Shown: in pieces, positions 44,176 to 54,009 of the stretch
How positions within the stretch are numbered: position 1 is the first letter of the stretch
Layout of the letters: each line of letters starts with the position of its first letter
NCBI GenBank assembly: GCA_903831295.1
Contig: CAIKXA010000010.1
Span: 29,345 to 93,344 of the forward strand
Direction: 5' to 3'
DNA: 64,000 bases
Source of the DNA: an uncultured bacterium
GTDB lineage: Bacteria; Planctomycetota; Phycisphaerae; Phycisphaerales; SM1A02
Translations under genes and position numbers: made by a program
The notes under the pieces: generated by a model
The model's input: the letters and a program-made list of their open reading frames with translations, nothing else
What the model was told of the DNA's origin: nothing
Database searches by the model: none

Positions 44176-45474
44176 ATGAATGAATCTGCGTCAAGCGTTC
44201 CGCGCGAAGTTATTCCAGCTCCACTGTGTCAATGCTCATTGCTGCAAGCCGCGCCACTTGCGGGAAAAATAAAAATTCGCCCCGAAGATTTTCTTGTGGA
44301 GGAGCTTCCACTTTATGATCTCACCGGCGATGGTGAGCATTTGCATATGGGCATTCAGAAAATTGGAATTCGCCACGACGAACTCATCGATATTGTGGCG
44401 CGCCACTGCGGCGTTTCGCCGCGCGCCATTGGCTACGCCGGAATGAAGGACAAGCACGCCGTCGCGCAGCAATCGCTGTCCATTCACCTGCCAGGTCAGC
44501 CCGATCCACGACCGCTTGAGCATCCACACGTGCACATTCTTTGGACCAAGCGCCATCAAGCCAAATTGCGCGTCGGTCAATTGCTTGGCAATCGTTTCGC
44601 TATTCGCGTGCGCGACGTTGAGCCTTCGTGCATTCCAAGAATTCATCGCGACCTGTATCGATTGTCAAAGAGCGGTGTTCCAAACGCGTTTGGCGCGCAG
44701 CGATTTGGCTATCGATTGAATGGACACATTCTTGGGCGCCTGTTGGTGTTGCAAGATTGGCAAGGATTTCTCGATGAATTGCTTGGCGTCACGGGCACGC
44801 CATTTCCAGAATGGCAACAAGATCGCCGCGACACATTTCATAAGAATGAATTTCGCGCCGCCATTGCGCACTGGGCCCAATCCGATCTTGCAGAGCGCGC
44901 CGCGTTGAAGGCGTTGTCCGAAGGAGCCACGGCCAAGGCCGCGGTGAAAGCCATCAAGCCGCAAATGCGGGACTTCTGGATTTGCGCTTTACAGTCCGCC
45001 ATATTCAATTCGGTTCTTGATCAACGCTTGCGCACCAACACGTTCGACCATTTCATCGCGGGTGACTTGGCGTTTCTACATCAGGGCGGCGCCATATTTA
45101 GAGTCACTCAACTCATGCTTGATCGCGAACAAGAGGCGACAACTTTGCAAACACGCCTGAACGCCTTTGAGATTTCACCAAGCGCTCCACTTGCAGGCCC
45201 TGGCGTGATGTGGGGTGAAGACGCCGCGTTACAAATTGAACTGAACGCTATCGCGCAATTTCGCCTTGCGCAGCGGCAGTTTCTTGATCCAGATTTTCAG
45301 CCATCAGGTTCGCGCAGACCGCTTCGAATTGCGCTGGCTCATCCGCAAGCCGAGGCCGGCGTGGACGAGCACGGCAACTTTGTGCGCGTTGCGTTTGATC
45401 TTCCCAAGGGTGCGTACGCCACCAACGTGTTGCAAGAATTATTTGGCGGCGCAATTGCGCAGGACAATTTATAA
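44176..45474 (+). CDS. truD: tRNA pseudouridine(13) synthase
   Basis: TruD converts U13 of certain tRNAs to pseudouridine. The ATG at 44176 (MNESASSVPREV) is chosen; the frame is open to 44134. Conserved segments: KIKIRPEDFLVEELPLYDLT, GYAGMKDKHAVAQQ with the catalytic Asp, LLGNRFAIRVRDVE, GVPNAFGAQRFG, and the C-terminal LPKGAYATNVLQELFG. The family length is about 350; this one has 432 residues, the excess being in the central TRUD insertion region, which varies between species. Confidence 0.93.
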   Translation: MNESASSVPREVIPAPLCQCSLLQAAPLAGKIKIRPEDFLVEELPLYDLTGDGEHLHMGIQKIGIRHDELIDIVARHCGVSPRAIGYAGMKDKHAVAQQSLSIHLPGQPDPRPLEHPHVHILWTKRHQAKLRVGQLLGNRFAIRVRDVEPSCIPRIHRDLYRLSKSGVPNAFGAQRFGYRLNGHILGRLLVLQDWQGFLDELLGVTGTPFPEWQQDRRDTFHKNEFRAAIAHWAQSDLAERAALKALSEGATAKAAVKAIKPQMRDFWICALQSAIFNSVLDQRLRTNTFDHFIAGDLAFLHQGGAIFRVTQLMLDREQEATTLQTRLNAFEISPSAPLAGPGVMWGEDAALQIELNAIAQFRLAQRQFLDPDFQPSGSRRPLRIALAHPQAEAGVDEHGNFVRVAFDLPKGAYATNVLQELFGGAIAQDNL

Positions 45475-45491
45475 ATTTATCGAGTCACCTT

Positions 45492-45510
45492 CAAAGCGGC
45501 CTGCGCTTTG
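45492..45510. other. Small hairpin between convergent truD and tadA
   Basis: CAAAGCG pairs perfectly with CGCTTTG around GCCTG. There is no T-run on either side, so terminator activity is doubtful. It sits between two converging genes, where a bidirectional stop would be useful. Confidence 0.25.
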
Positions 45511-45574
45511 GACTGCAAACGTATTTTGAATCGCCATCAACGCGTTGCGTGTTTGCTTGCGGATTTCTTGAACA

Positions 45575-46120
45575 TCAACGGTTTTTGAAAGCTCTTCTTT
45601 GCGCAAAAAAACCTTTCAGAAGACCGGACGCCTCGGCTTTATAAACTCCAGCGGCGCAAGGCAGTCGATGGTTCAGTCGAGCGTCTTGCGGGATGTGGTA
45701 AAGCGAACCAACCGCGCCGCCCTTGGGGTCGCTGGCACCAAACACCAAGGCTTGCAAGCGAGAATTCACAATCGCGCCGGCGCACATGGGGCACGGTTCA
45801 AGCGTGACGGCAAGTCGGCAATCATGCAGACGCCAGCGACCTAATTTGGCGCCGGCCAAACGCAACGCAACAAGTTCCGCATGTCCAGCAGGATCATTGG
45901 AAGCCTCGCGGTCATTGGCCGCCTCTGAAATAATTTCTTCGCCGCGGTACACAATCGCGGCCACTGGAATTTCTCCGCACAATCCCGCCGCCCGCGCCAA
46001 GTTGAGCGCTCGGCGCATCATTTTCAGATCCACGTTCGTGAGCCATTCGTGTTCCCGTTTCTGCGCCGCAAGCGTGGCCGCGTTTCGGCGGCGATTGCGC
46101 TGCCACATCAAGCGTCGCAT
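45575..46120 (-). CDS. tadA: tRNA-specific adenosine deaminase
   Basis: TadA deaminates A34 of tRNA-Arg to inosine. The zinc and catalytic residues are in PAGHAELVALRLA (His, Glu) and LEPCPMCAGAIVNSRL (two Cys). The substrate-contact segment FGASDPKGGAVGSL is typical. The first 33 residues are basic and weakly conserved in character; an ATG further in (MMRRALNLARAAG) may be the real start. With the longer start it overlaps the tatC stop (TGATG), which supports coupling. Confidence 0.93.
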   Translation of the reverse strand: MRRLMWQRNRRRNAATLAAQKREHEWLTNVDLKMMRRALNLARAAGLCGEIPVAAIVYRGEEIISEAANDREASNDPAGHAELVALRLAGAKLGRWRLHDCRLAVTLEPCPMCAGAIVNSRLQALVFGASDPKGGAVGSLYHIPQDARLNHRLPCAAGVYKAEASGLLKGFFAQRRAFKNR

Positions 46121-47145
46121 CAGCGATCTCCGCGAAAGAGCCGAGTGAAGCGTTTGGAAACTTCTCCGCCGGCAACGGCTTGCGGCGGCGCGATGCGCAA
46201 CAAAATAATTCCAAATTCATACAGCAAATACAGCGGAACAAACATTATAAAAAGCGAGAAGGGGTCGCCGGTTGGTGTGATGATTGCCGACAGCACCAAC
46301 GACAGAAAAATCGCGTAGCGGCGGAATTTTCCCAGTGATTGCACGTCCAATATGCCGATCCAACCCAGTAAAAGAACCACCAATGGCGCTTGAAACGCCA
46401 CGCAAGTGCCCAAGATAAATGTCAATGTGAAGTCAAGATAATCAGCCAGTCGAAATTGCTGAGCCAAGCGCGTGGCGTGCATCAAAGGCACGGTGAACAG
46501 TTCAATGCCCGACGCGTCATGTGGCGCGGCGATGACAAGTTTGTGATCGGGCGTGAGCCACATTTGCCCCACCACAACATTGTCGGGAGTTTGCGCGAGC
46601 ATTGGAATAGTGAACGCGTTTGGCGCGGAGTTGACGTGTTCGGATGTGGCACTTGTTGGCGCGCTTGTGGTGATGATGTCGGGGTCAACGCTGCCGAAAC
46701 TCACAAGCACATCCAGCATGATTGGCATAAGGATGAAATACAACAGCGAGAATCCCGCGAACGTGAGCAGGGTGCTGAGCGGAATTAAAAACCGCACGAA
46801 GCGTTTTTCGTGGGAGTACAAGCCAGGCTCGATAAATTTCCACACTTGCCAAAAGATCCACGGACTGCTGGCCACGATCGCGGCGATCAGGCTTAAATAC
46901 ATGTCCGTTGAAAGCGCCTCAATTGGACTGAGCACTTGAAGTTGCGCGGGCAAATCATGCGCCTTCAATGCGGCGATGGCGGGCTCGCACAAAAAATCTC
47001 GAATCTGCGCGGCGTATGAAAATGCAAGTATCGCCAATGGAATTGGCAAGGCAATGGCCCACAACAAACGGCGGCGCAATTCTTCCAGATGATCCCCAAA
47101 GCTCATCGAGCCTTGCGTTGGATTGGGATCATGTTCAACGGTCAT
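46120..47145 (-). CDS. tatC: Twin-arginine translocase subunit TatC with periplasmic insertion
   Basis: TatC recognises twin-arginine signal peptides and exports folded proteins. The N-terminal MSFGDHLEELRRRLLWAIA, the PIEALSTDMYLSLIAA region and FWQVWKFIEPGLYSHEKRFV are typical, as is FILGTCVAFQAPLVVLLLGW. Six hydrophobic segments are visible. The loop between the third and fourth is expanded by about 70 residues (near 46480-46690), making 341 residues against the usual 240-260. tatA is not adjacent. The gene lies in tatD-tatC-tadA order. Confidence 0.93.
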   Translation of the reverse strand: MTVEHDPNPTQGSMSFGDHLEELRRRLLWAIALPIPLAILAFSYAAQIRDFLCEPAIAALKAHDLPAQLQVLSPIEALSTDMYLSLIAAIVASSPWIFWQVWKFIEPGLYSHEKRFVRFLIPLSTLLTFAGFSLLYFILMPIMLDVLVSFGSVDPDIITTSAPTSATSEHVNSAPNAFTIPMLAQTPDNVVVGQMWLTPDHKLVIAAPHDASGIELFTVPLMHATRLAQQFRLADYLDFTLTFILGTCVAFQAPLVVLLLGWIGILDVQSLGKFRRYAIFLSLVLSAIITPTGDPFSLFIMFVPLYLLYEFGIILLRIAPPQAVAGGEVSKRFTRLFRGDR

Positions 47146-47154
47146 GATGCGATG

Positions 47155-47958
47155 CTAGCCGCCGATTGGCGCGAGTTTTCCCAGGGGGAGAGAAAAAAAT
47201 CTCACGGCGTTGTCGTCAAGCACATGCAGAAATGTCGCTTCATCCACGCCGCGAATTTTAGCCAAGTGACGAGCCACAACAATTGAATGCGCAGGACGAT
47301 TTGGCTTCGCGGTCCGCATTGGTTCAGGTGAAAGAAATGGTGCATCAGTTTCCACCATGATGCGATCCGCTGGAATAAGTTTGGCGGCCTCGGCAACTTC
47401 CGGCGCGTTGCGATACGTCACAACGCCGGTAAAGGAAATACACGCGCCAAAATCCAGCACGCGCCGCGCCTCGTCGGGATTGCCTGTGAAACAATGAAAT
47501 ACAAATCGATCGCTGGGCAAACCGCTGGCGCGCAAAATTGGAATCAAATCGTCAAACGCCTTTCGGCAATGAATCACGATTGGTTTGGATAGCCCTTCGC
47601 TGGACCAACGCGCAATGCGATCCAGTTGCGCGTCGAGCATTGTCCGTTGCAATGAAGCCACAGGTTTTTCATAATGATTGTCTAGACCAAGTTCACCCCA
47701 CGCCACGCAGCGGGGATGCGCGGCGCATGCACGCAACACTCCCCAGTCAACTGGATCATCAGTTGAAAGTGGATGAATGCCCGCGGTGAACCAAAGGCGC
47801 GCGTCGCTTTCGGCCAACACGCGCGCGGCGTTGGAATCTTCACTGTTTGTGCCAATGGAAATACATGCTCGCACGCCAACGGCTTCGGCCGCGTCAAGTT
47901 CTTCCTTGAGGCGGTTTCGAAACGGCTGATAGGTGAGGTGGCAGTGGGTGTCGATCAT
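47155..47958 (-). CDS. TatD-family metal-dependent hydrolase
   Basis: This amidohydrolase-like DNase has the metal-binding MIDTHCHLTYQPF, WGELGLDNHY (Glu), IVIHCRKAFDD (His), FHCFTGNPDEAR (His) and VETDAPFLSP (Asp). At 267 residues it has the length of YcfH/TatD. TatD-type enzymes act as 3'-5' exonucleases or D-aminoacyl-tRNA deacylase-like hydrolases. It ends 9 bp before tatC and the pair is probably co-transcribed. The family is well supported; the specific subtype is not. Confidence 0.9.
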   Translation of the reverse strand: MIDTHCHLTYQPFRNRLKEELDAAEAVGVRACISIGTNSEDSNAARVLAESDARLWFTAGIHPLSTDDPVDWGVLRACAAHPRCVAWGELGLDNHYEKPVASLQRTMLDAQLDRIARWSSEGLSKPIVIHCRKAFDDLIPILRASGLPSDRFVFHCFTGNPDEARRVLDFGACISFTGVVTYRNAPEVAEAAKLIPADRIMVETDAPFLSPEPMRTAKPNRPAHSIVVARHLAKIRGVDEATFLHVLDDNAVRFFSLPLGKLAPIGG

Positions 47959-48181
47959 GTTGCTAAGTGGTCGACCGTACCACCTAAAAATGATTTATGG
48001 CGCAAAAATATGGGGGCTATGAATTGTAGTCCTATAAAATATGACTTATTTACTAATTAATTGAATTCAAAGCAATCATATTCATAAAGCATTATCTTTA
48101 ATGCACTTAGAAGATGAATTCTTTAGTTGGCGTGAGATTTGTGTCTGGGGTCAATATATAGACAGGCGTTGTGCTGTAACA

Positions 48182-48239
48182 AGCTGCAACTTACGAGTAA
48201 TTCGTGCAATTTAAATTTCAAATCTTTAAGTTGCGAGCT
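48182..48239. repeat. Long imperfect inverted repeat
   Basis: AGCTGCAACTTA at 48182-48193 can pair with TAAGTTGC-G-AGCT at 48227-48239, giving 12 pairs with a single bulged base. The 33-bp loop is AT-rich and contains AATTTAAATT. No T-run follows. It could be an RNA hairpin in a long leader or a double protein site. Confidence 0.45.
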
Positions 48240-48388
48240 TCCTTGGCGCCTGTTGCAAATTGAAAGAAAAAACTTCTGAAATTTCAAACACGTTGGTTCA
48301 ACCCATTCGTGCCGATAATTTTAATGGGCCAAATTGTTTCCCAATGTTGACGCCTGCAGGGGAACACCCGTAGGATTGTTTATTCAGA

Positions 48389-48410
48389 CATTGTGAAACT
48401 TTTCACAATG
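48389..48410. promoter_or_regulatory. CRP/FNR-family operator
   Basis: CATTGTGAAA-CT-TTTCACAATG is a perfect 22-bp palindrome. Its core TGTGA-N6-TCACA is the exact consensus of the CRP/FNR regulator superfamily. It lies 34 bp before the preferred GTG start of actA (48444). With that start the site is correctly placed to act on the promoter of the respiratory locus. If translation starts at 48393 or 48408, the site would overlap the coding region. Confidence 0.65.
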
Positions 48411-48443
48411 TTGCGCTTTTCTCTAATAGGAACACTTTTACCC

Positions 48444-49097
48444 GTGAGTCGATTCCTCTTTCCACGTTGGTCTAATGCGTTTCTCCCGCTTGTGATCATT
48501 TTGGGAGCGATTGCGCCATTGTATGTGGGATTATTTGTGGCCTATGGGTTCAGTCCAAAAACTTTGGAAGCGGGCTATATGCCAACACAACCAGTTCCAT
48601 ATAGCCATGCGATTCATGCGGGCAAGTTGGGAATGGATTGCAGGTATTGCCACACTTCAGTTGAGAATGCTTCGTTCGCCGCGGTGCCAGCAACACAGAC
48701 GTGCATGAATTGTCACACGCAGATTCACCGCGAAAGCCCCAAGCTTGAGAAGGTTCGTTCCAGTTATGAAACCGGAATGCCCATTGAGTGGATTAAGGTG
48801 CATAAACTTGCGGATTACACTTATTTCAACCACTCCGCGCATGTTGTGCGTGGCGTTGGTTGTGTGGAATGCCACGGACGAATTGACCAAATGGAAGTTG
48901 TGTATCGCGTAGCTCCGCTTTCAATGGGATGGTGTTTGGAATGCCATCGCAATCCAACCGATCGAATTCGTCCTCCATCCATGGTCACGCAAATGGCGTG
49001 GGATCAGAATAAAGAAATGACCCAAGCGCAACGTGTCGAGTTGCAGAATCTCAACAACATTCACCCCAACTCTAATTGCTCAACATGCCATCGATGA
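48444..49097 (+). CDS. actA: Alternative complex III pentahaem cytochrome c subunit ActA
   Basis: The protein has one N-terminal membrane anchor (FLPLVIILGAIAPLYVGLFV) and five CxxCH haem sites: CRYCH, CMNCH, CVECH, CLECH and CSTCH. This is the ActA pattern. It passes electrons from the iron-sulfur/quinol part of ACIII to the monohaem ActE or directly to the oxidase. The GTG at 48444 (217 residues) is preferred because an AGGA lies upstream and the CRP/FNR palindrome would otherwise fall in the gene; GTG 48393 or ATG 48408 are possible. The stop overlaps the actB start (ATGA). Confidence 0.93.
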   Translation: MSRFLFPRWSNAFLPLVIILGAIAPLYVGLFVAYGFSPKTLEAGYMPTQPVPYSHAIHAGKLGMDCRYCHTSVENASFAAVPATQTCMNCHTQIHRESPKLEKVRSSYETGMPIEWIKVHKLADYTYFNHSAHVVRGVGCVECHGRIDQMEVVYRVAPLSMGWCLECHRNPTDRIRPPSMVTQMAWDQNKEMTQAQRVELQNLNNIHPNSNCSTCHR

Positions 49098-52000
49098 GTT
49101 CATCAAAAGATATTTCGCTGCCGATCAATGACGCGCAACAAAGTGGTTGCGGTTGCAGTTCAACACAAGACACATCCGCTCAACAAAGCGGTTGCGGCTG
49201 CGGTTCAACGCAAGACGCGTCGGCGCAAAATAAAAATCCGGCCACGGGTCGTTCTTTGTGGCGTTCTCTTGAAGCGCAATCTGCCGATGCGCAAACCAGC
49301 GAATTTATCGCGCGCGAATTTTCATCGGCCAGCGATGTGCTTGAGGGCGACGATCGCCGCAATTTCATCAAGATCATGGGCGCGGGTTTCGCGCTTGCGG
49401 GTCTGGGACTAACGGGCTGCCGCCGTTGGCCGGAATCCAAAATTGTTCCAAACGCAAGTCAGCCCGCCAACCGCACGCCTGGCGTGTCAGTGACCTATTC
49501 CACCGCCGTGGATTTCATGGGCATCGGCTACGGACTTCTCGCCACCAGTTACGACGGCCGCCCAATCAAGCTTGATGGAAATTCCGCGCATCCATATTGG
49601 GGCGGCACCTCCACAAGTTGGATGCAGTCGCGCGTTCTTGAACTGTATGACCCCGATCGCAGCCGCCAAGTTTTTCGCGCGGGCAAGCCATCAAGTGACG
49701 CCGAATTTAAATCATGGCTTGGTGAGCGCGCCAAAGCCATGCAAACCAAGCAGGGGGATGGCCTCGTCATTCTCACCGAGAAAACTTCTAGTCCAACAAT
49801 GTTGGACATGATCGCCCGCGTCTCGCAGGCTTTCCCAAAAGCAAAAGTTGTTCAGTGGAACCCCATCTTTGGCGCCGCGCGCAGCGAAGGTTCGCGCATC
49901 GCTTTTGGACAGCCAACGCTTGCGCAACCACAACTTGAAAAAGCCACCGTGATTGTGGCCCTTGACTGGGATCCATTTTCAGCAAGTCCATTCTCGCTTC
50001 GCAACATGCGCGCCTGGGCCGATGGCCGCCGTGTTCGAGCCGAAGATCCAAGCAAGCAAACGCAAAACAGAATGTATGTGGTGGAAGCTGGAGTGAGTGT
50101 TTCTGGAATGGCCGCCGATAGTCGCTTGGCTGTTCGACGCGGCGATATGCCCGTGTTTGTGGCCATGATCGCGCAAGCGCTTGGCATGACGGGTGACTCA
50201 ACATTGAAGTCCGCCATTGATCGTTTGGCAACGTGCCCCGCGTCAAAAAATTTATTGGGCGAGCATGAGAAAGAAATCTTTGAGCAACTTGTGAAGGACT
50301 TGAAGGGCGCAAAGGGTTCATCCGTGTTGGTGTGTGGCGATGGACAACCCGCGGAAGTTGTCGCGCTGGTGGCCGCCATCAATGAATCACTTGGCGCCAA
50401 CGGCACAACGCTGAACATGGAGCCAATGTCTCCCGACGCAATGGACTTGCCTGAACTTGTCAAGAGCATGAACGCGGGCCAAGTGGACACGCTCATGATT
50501 CTTGGCGCCAATCCTTGTTACAACGCGCCAGCTGATTTGGATTTTTCCAAGGCCATGAGCAAGGTTCCAAATGTTGCGCGCGTGGCGTATTACCGCGACG
50601 AAACCAGCATGGATTCCGCTTGCACATTCCATGTGCCGCAGTCGCACTTCTTGGAAAGTTGGGGCGATGTGCGCGCGCCAGACGGAACTCTTTCCGTGCA
50701 ACAGCCGCTGATTCAACCCATGATTGATCCAGCGCAAGGCGGACACAGCGCCATTGAAACGCTGGGTATGTTGCTGACAAGCACGCTTGGTGATTCGCAA
50801 CCACAAGATGGATACGCCATGGTGCGCCGCACGCACATGGCCATGAGCGGACTCAATGGCTCAACTTTTGAAGCCGCGTGGCGCACGTGGCTTGACACTG
50901 GAATCATCGCGGGCAAACCAATCACCAGCGCCAATGTCTCTTCACGCGCCGGCGATATTGCGCGCGCCGTCAACACTCTCGCCGACGCGCAGCCCGCCAA
51001 CCGCGACGCCAGCGTTGAATTGTGTTTCATGAATGACGCGCGCGTGTTTGACGGATCACTCGCAAACAGTGGATGGCTTCAAGAGCTTCCTGATCCCGTC
51101 ACCAAAATCACTTGGGACAACGCGCTGCTTATGTCTGTTGCAACCATGCGACGTTTTGGTTTGAGCCAAGGCAGCATGGTCACTGTGACCGCGGGTGGTC
51201 GCAGCATGAACGCCGCGGCGTTTCCAGTTCCAGGCATGGTTGATGACTGCGTAAGTATTTCGTTGGGTTGCGGCCGCGGCGATTCCGCCGGTCGATTGGC
51301 GGCTGGAGCAGGTTTCAACGCCTATCCAATGCGCACAACTTCCAACATGCGCTTGGCGCGTGGCGCAAGTTTGCAACCCACTGGCGAAATCTACACATTC
51401 GCCCACACGCAAGATCACGGAAGCGTTGACGCCGCGCTTATTCCAAGCGTTCCCCACGACGGCATTCAAGAACGATTGCCAACACTTGTGCGCCAGACTT
51501 CTTTAGCGTCATACAAAACCCATCCTGATTTCGCCGGTCATGCGGTGCACATGCCGCATCGACTTTCGTTGTGGCAAGAAAATAATTTGGACGGCGCGCA
51601 GTTCCGCTGGGCCATGTCGGTGGATCTCACCACATGCACTGGTTGCAGCGCGTGCGTCACGGCGTGCCAAGCGGAAAATAATATTCCAATCGTGGGCAAG
51701 GACCAAGTCAAGCGTGGCCGCGAAATGTTCTGGATTCGAATCGATCGATATTTCCGCGGGGCCGACGCCGCCAAGCCCGATGGATTCGCCATTCAACCTG
51801 TGGCGTGCATGCACTGTGAAAATGCGCCATGCGAGCAAGTGTGTCCCGTTGCCGCAACCGTGCATGACCCCGACGGCATCAACAGCATGGTGTACAACCG
51901 CTGCATTGGCACGCGCTATTGCAGCAACAATTGCCCATACAAAGTTCGTCGTTTCAACTTCTTTGATTATCAACGGCGCGAACCCGTGCGCGAGCAAAGT

Positions 52001-52474
52001 GGTCCGCTCGCCGTGAAGCCAGAATATTATGTTGAGACTGGTCCAGACGTCTTGGTGCGCATGCAGTTCAATCCTGAAGTCACCGTGCGTATGCGCGGCG
52101 TCATGGAGAAATGTTCTTTCTGCGTGCAGCGCATCGCGGCGGCCAAGATTAAGTACAAGAATCAATGGGTGAAAGCTGGCGGCACAAGCGCGGGCACTTC
52201 CAATTTCTCCATTCCAGATGGAGCCATTATCACGGCGTGTCAACAAGCGTGCCCCGCGCAGGCGATTGTGTTTGGCGACTTGAACGATCCAAAGAGCCAA
52301 GTGAGCAAATTGCACGCCAACAAACTTTCATACGGCATGCTTGAGGAGTTGAATGTAAAGCCACGCGTGAAGTACATGGCGAAGGTCATCAACCCAGCGG
52401 TCGATCACTCTGGACATGATCATGGACACGATCACGGACACGATCACGGAAATGATCACGGAGCACATTCATGA
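49094..52474 (+). CDS. actB: Alternative complex III iron-sulfur / molybdopterin-like subunit ActB
   Basis: This 1126-residue peripheral subunit fuses a molybdopterin oxidoreductase-like domain (about residues 90-800, without an evident cofactor site) to a ferredoxin domain. The latter has [43 protein letters not shown] and CSFCVQR...CQQACP, enough for four clusters. A signal-like [18 protein letters not shown] follows an SLWRSLEAQ segment typical of ActB. The N-terminus is extended by a duplicated 15-residue Cys-rich unit (QQSGCGC...), and the C-terminus is a His/Asp repeat. The start at 49094 overlaps the actA stop, and the end overlaps actC by ATGA. Confidence 0.94.
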   Translation: MSSSKDISLPINDAQQSGCGCSSTQDTSAQQSGCGCGSTQDASAQNKNPATGRSLWRSLEAQSADAQTSEFIAREFSSASDVLEGDDRRNFIKIMGAGFALAGLGLTGCRRWPESKIVPNASQPANRTPGVSVTYSTAVDFMGIGYGLLATSYDGRPIKLDGNSAHPYWGGTSTSWMQSRVLELYDPDRSRQVFRAGKPSSDAEFKSWLGERAKAMQTKQGDGLVILTEKTSSPTMLDMIARVSQAFPKAKVVQWNPIFGAARSEGSRIAFGQPTLAQPQLEKATVIVALDWDPFSASPFSLRNMRAWADGRRVRAEDPSKQTQNRMYVVEAGVSVSGMAADSRLAVRRGDMPVFVAMIAQALGMTGDSTLKSAIDRLATCPASKNLLGEHEKEIFEQLVKDLKGAKGSSVLVCGDGQPAEVVALVAAINESLGANGTTLNMEPMSPDAMDLPELVKSMNAGQVDTLMILGANPCYNAPADLDFSKAMSKVPNVARVAYYRDETSMDSACTFHVPQSHFLESWGDVRAPDGTLSVQQPLIQPMIDPAQGGHSAIETLGMLLTSTLGDSQPQDGYAMVRRTHMAMSGLNGSTFEAAWRTWLDTGIIAGKPITSANVSSRAGDIARAVNTLADAQPANRDASVELCFMNDARVFDGSLANSGWLQELPDPVTKITWDNALLMSVATMRRFGLSQGSMVTVTAGGRSMNAAAFPVPGMVDDCVSISLGCGRGDSAGRLAAGAGFNAYPMRTTSNMRLARGASLQPTGEIYTFAHTQDHGSVDAALIPSVPHDGIQERLPTLVRQTSLASYKTHPDFAGHAVHMPHRLSLWQENNLDGAQFRWAMSVDLTTCTGCSACVTACQAENNIPIVGKDQVKRGREMFWIRIDRYFRGADAAKPDGFAIQPVACMHCENAPCEQVCPVAATVHDPDGINSMVYNRCIGTRYCSNNCPYKVRRFNFFDYQRREPVREQSGPLAVKPEYYVETGPDVLVRMQFNPEVTVRMRGVMEKCSFCVQRIAAAKIKYKNQWVKAGGTSAGTSNFSIPDGAIITACQQACPAQAIVFGDLNDPKSQVSKLHANKLSYGMLEELNVKPRVKYMAKVINPAVDHSGHDHGHDHGHDHGNDHGAHS
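49136..49225 (+). repeat. 45-bp tandem duplication in actB
   Basis: Two adjacent 45-bp units (49136-49180 and 49181-49225) encode [17 protein letters not shown]. They differ at several third positions and two residues, so the duplication is not very recent. Each unit contributes two Cys in a GCGC setting. Confidence 0.8.
52412..52459 (+). repeat. 12-bp tandem repeat encoding a His/Asp-rich tail of ActB
   Basis: Four units of the form GGACACGATCAC (with small changes) give a repeated Gly-His/Asn-Asp-His tail. Such a tail often binds metal ions. It lies just before the ActB stop, next to the ATGA overlap with actC. Confidence 0.7.
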
Positions 52475-54009
52475 GTTCCCTTCCCGTGAATCGCCAAACC
52501 GCGCTTCCTGGTTTTCAGGAATCCGACAACACCGCTGAGAATCCAGGCGTACGCGCGCCACTTGTGTTGAACATGGATCGCTTTGGCCAAGTCACACGCC
52601 AAGTCTGCCAAGTGGCCGAATCCAAGAAGCCACCGTTCGCGTGGTACGCCGCGTTCACAATCAGTTTGGGTCTTGTCGGCTTGCTGGGCTTCTGCGTCAA
52701 CTATCTCATCTTCACTGGTGTTGGCGTGTGGGGTTTGAACAATCCCGTCATGTGGGCGTTCGACATCACCAACTTCGTGTTCTGGGTCGGCATCGGTCAC
52801 GCCGGAACTTTGATCAGCGCCATCTTGTTCTTGTTCAGACAAAAGTGGCGCACTGGCATCAATCGATTCGCCGAAGCCATGACAATTTTCGCCGTTATTT
52901 GCGCCGGAATCTTTCCAGGCATTCACGTTGGACGCGTGTGGTTGGCGTATTGGCTATTTCCAATTCCCAATCAAATGGAAATGTGGCCGCAATTCCGCAG
53001 TCCGCTGTTGTGGGACGTGTTCGCGGTGGGAACGTACTTCACGGTTTCATTTGTGTTTTGGTTCGTGGGCATGGTTCCAGACTTGGCCACGTTGCGCGAC
53101 CGCGCCACCGGACGCATTCAACAATTCGCATATGGACTGTTCGCGCTTGGTTGGAGAGGAAGCAATCGACATTGGCATCGCTATGAGCGGGCGTATTTGT
53201 TGCTGGCCGCGTTGAGCACGCCACTTGTGTTAAGCGTGCACTCCGTTGTGAGTTTCGATTTCGCCGTGAGCCAAGTTCCAGGTTGGCACACAACAATCTT
53301 CCCGCCGTACTTTGTCGCGGGCGCCATCTTCAGCGGTTTCGCGATGGTGGTCACGCTTGCGGTTCCAGCGCGCCAACTTTTCGGTCTGAAGGATCTCATC
53401 ACACTGCGCCACTTGGACAACATGAACAAAATTATCCTGGTCACGGGATGCATGGTGGGGTACGCCTACTCCATGGAGTTCTTCATCGCGTGGTATTCGG
53501 GCGCCGTGTATGAGCGCTTCGCGTTCATCAACCGCGCCTTCGGACAATATTGGTGGGCCTATTGGATCATGGTCAGTTGCAACGTGATCACGCCGCAGTT
53601 GTTCTGGTTCAAGAGCATCCGCACCAGCATTCCAATCATGTTCGCGCTGTGTCTTGTGGTGAACATTGGAATGTGGTTCGAGCGCTTCGTGATTATTGTC
53701 ACCAGCCTTGCCAATGATTTCCTTCCCACCAGTTGGGACTTCTTCACGCCAACATGGGTTGACATGGGAACAATGTTGGGCGCGTTTGGATTGTTTGGAA
53801 CACTCTTCCTTTTGTTCTGCCGATATTTACCAATGATCGCAATCGCGGAAGTGAAGGCAACCATGCCACAAGCCAATCCGCATTGGTCTGGTTACGCCGC
53901 GCATGATGATCACGGCCATGCGGGCGGCTCCGCACAGCCATCATTTGCAAGTCCCGACGCGCTGCGTAGTCCTGGCAGCGGTCCAGACGGAGGGCCATCC
54001 GCGCCATGA
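52471..54009 (+). CDS. actC: Alternative complex III NrfD-like quinol-binding membrane subunit ActC
   Basis: This 512-residue polytopic protein of the NrfD/PsrC family has about ten hydrophobic helices. It starts [19 protein letters not shown]. Typical stretches are [38 protein letters not shown] and FYFTV-type segments, then [20 protein letters not shown] and [14 protein letters not shown], which bear the residues lining the quinol site and proton path. The C-terminus is a His/Gly/Pro-rich tail. It is coupled to actB and actD by ATGA overlaps. Confidence 0.94.
   Translation: MSSLPVNRQTALPGFQESDNTAENPGVRAPLVLNMDRFGQVTRQVCQVAESKKPPFAWYAAFTISLGLVGLLGFCVNYLIFTGVGVWGLNNPVMWAFDITNFVFWVGIGHAGTLISAILFLFRQKWRTGINRFAEAMTIFAVICAGIFPGIHVGRVWLAYWLFPIPNQMEMWPQFRSPLLWDVFAVGTYFTVSFVFWFVGMVPDLATLRDRATGRIQQFAYGLFALGWRGSNRHWHRYERAYLLLAALSTPLVLSVHSVVSFDFAVSQVPGWHTTIFPPYFVAGAIFSGFAMVVTLAVPARQLFGLKDLITLRHLDNMNKIILVTGCMVGYAYSMEFFIAWYSGAVYERFAFINRAFGQYWWAYWIMVSCNVITPQLFWFKSIRTSIPIMFALCLVVNIGMWFERFVIIVTSLANDFLPTSWDFFTPTWVDMGTMLGAFGLFGTLFLLFCRYLPMIAIAEVKATMPQANPHWSGYAAHDDHGHAGGSAQPSFASPDALRSPGSGPDGGPSAP

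Larger units (their letters stand above)
47959..48443. other. AT-rich control region upstream of the ACIII-caa3 locus
   Basis: This is the longest and visibly most AT-rich gap in the window, between divergent tatD and actA. No gene was seen in it. It holds a long imperfect inverted repeat (48182-48239) and a perfect 22-bp palindrome of CRP/FNR type (48389-48410). No confident -10/-35 pair was assigned, though TAATAG at 48424-48429 is a candidate -10. It probably carries the promoter of the respiratory operon and perhaps that of tatD. Confidence 0.6.

Noticed and set aside
51509..52315. 268-codon open frame on the - strand
   Set aside because: It is antisense to the ferredoxin part of actB and has no motif.
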